Assembly (NCBI RefSeq): GCF_003852425.1
Contig: NZ_QAJN01000014.1
Span: 263,258-312,008, forward strand
Origin: Paucibacter sp. KBW04
GTDB lineage: Bacteria > Pseudomonadota > Gammaproteobacteria > Burkholderiales > Burkholderiaceae_C
Length of the DNA: 48,751 nt
Direction: 5' to 3'
The notes under the pieces are model-generated. The model was not told the origin of the DNA and ran no database searches. It saw only the letters and a program-made list of their open reading frames with translations. Within the stretch, counting starts at the first letter, position 1. Every line of letters starts with the position of its first letter. Positions 48,082-48,751 of this stretch are shown piece by piece. Both the position numbers and the translations under genes were made by a program.

Positions 48082-48614
48082 GCCGTAAAGATCAGCCCCT
48101 CTTTCAAATGCAGGGCCGCAAAGGCCTGCACCTCTTGGCACTAGCCGGAGTCCTTCTGCTGTCCGCTTGCGCGCAGACGCCGCCGAGCCCCCAGATCAAA
48201 CCGGAAAAATACACGGCTGTTCAGGTCAAGCAATTCAAGGCCCTGGGTTTCGTCGAAACCGATGAAGGCTGGGAGCTGAACCTGAATACCAATCTCTTGT
48301 TCGAGTTCGACTCCGACCGACTTCAATCTCACCACGTCGCCTCCATCCAACGCGTCGCGCAAGCCATGCAGGCCAGCGGTATCGAAGCGATACGCATCGA
48401 AGGTCATACCGACAATGTGGGTAGCGCCGACTACAACCTGCGCCTGTCTCAGCGCCGCGCCAATGCGGTCGCGCAAACCTTGGTCGAAGCCGGCATGAAG
48501 AGCGATCAAATGCTGGTCAAAGGCTTCGGCTCCCAAAAACCGATTGCCGACAACAAATCGGAAATCGGCCGCGCCCAGAATCGACGCGTAATTCTGATTA
48601 TTCCTGCAGCCTAA
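48078..48614 (+). CDS. yfiB: YfiB-type OmpA-family lipoprotein
   Basis: YfiB is an outer-membrane lipoprotein that binds peptidoglycan and sequesters YfiR, so activating YfiN. The 178-residue product has a lipobox LLSAC (Cys31), a short linker and an OmpA-like domain with LLFEFDSDRLQ, EGHTDNVGSADYNLRLSQRR and the peptidoglycan-binding pattern GFGSQKPIADN near the end. The ATG overlaps the yfiN stop. A strong terminator lies 79 bp on, so it ends the operon. Confidence 0.88.
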   Translation: MSRKDQPLFQMQGRKGLHLLALAGVLLLSACAQTPPSPQIKPEKYTAVQVKQFKALGFVETDEGWELNLNTNLLFEFDSDRLQSHHVASIQRVAQAMQASGIEAIRIEGHTDNVGSADYNLRLSQRRANAVAQTLVEAGMKSDQMLVKGFGSQKPIADNKSEIGRAQNRRVILIIPAA

Positions 48615-48692
48615 GCCCAATTGATTTTGTCAGTCACAGAAAGTCGAGGAGTTTCTACCAGGGAAGCAAGCATATTCAAATATCGAACCCCC

Positions 48693-48736
48693 AAAGCAAA
48701 AACCCCCAACTCTTGCGAGCTGGGGGTTTTGCTTTG
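48693..48736 (+). terminator. Terminator after yfiB
   Basis: AAAGCAAAAACCCCCA (48693-48708) pairs with TGGGGGTTTTGCTTT (48721-48735) with minor imperfections; T-rich right arm. Confidence 0.8.
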
Positions 48737-48751
48737 ATATTAGCCTGACGA

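Overview
The window is ordinary, gene-dense, GC-rich chromosome of a flagellated betaproteobacterium, most likely a Burkholderiales of the Leptothrix/Rubrivivax/Roseateles type. That placement is inferred from protein wording and gene order (fliKLMNOPQR; tig-clpP-clpX-lon; ilvI-ilvH-ilvC-pssA-leuA; sigma factor-DUF3619-DUF3106-RDD; nadE-glnB), not from a search. There is no integrase, transposase, phage gene or CRISPR array, and no abrupt change in composition.

Layout. 1-5951 (+): end of a flagellar operon, from the hook-length ruler FliK through FliL, the C-ring proteins FliM and FliN, and the export-gate proteins FliO, FliP, FliQ and FliR. 5954-6864 (-): a small unknown ORF and five tRNA genes (Leu-UAA, Gly-GCC x3, Cys-GCA). 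7021-13320 (-): tRNA-Leu(UAG), trigger factor, ClpP, ClpX and Lon, the cytosolic folding and proteolysis set; RpoH-like promoters are visible before clpP and, more weakly, lon. 13609-17902 (-): a two-gene RND efflux pump behind a palindromic operator. 18162-21165 (+): hpnC-hpnD-hpnE for squalene synthesis. 21149-24292: a TIGR03790-family exported protein, an IclR regulator and a PBP7-type peptidase. 24503-32479 (-): branched-chain amino-acid genes (ilvI, ilvH, ilvC, two unlike 2-isopropylmalate synthases) with pssA among them; a leucine attenuator precedes the longer isopropylmalate synthase. 32747-35225 (+): an ECF-like sigma factor with three coupled membrane or exported partners. 35302-37392 (-): PII protein and glutamine-dependent NAD synthetase. 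37391-42658: a FemAB-like transferase, soluble and proton-pumping pyrophosphatases diverging from one promoter region, and a J-domain-like protein. 42715-48614: a large exported glycosidase-like protein divergent from a yfiR-yfiN-yfiB type cyclic-di-GMP module.

Points of most interest: (1) a leucine attenuator whose 17-codon leader peptide has three consecutive rare CUA codons and appears to start exactly at the predicted transcription start (leaderless); (2) the overlapping sigma factor/DUF3619/DUF3106/RDD cassette, which has the layout of an uncharacterised sigma/anti-sigma envelope system; (3) the cyclic-di-GMP module facing a 1056-residue exported sugar-active protein; (4) a perfect 9-bp inverted repeat between the two pyrophosphatase genes; (5) overlapping start codons of nadE and its divergent neighbour. 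I see no unmistakably new defence or mobile system; most of the window is conserved core genome.
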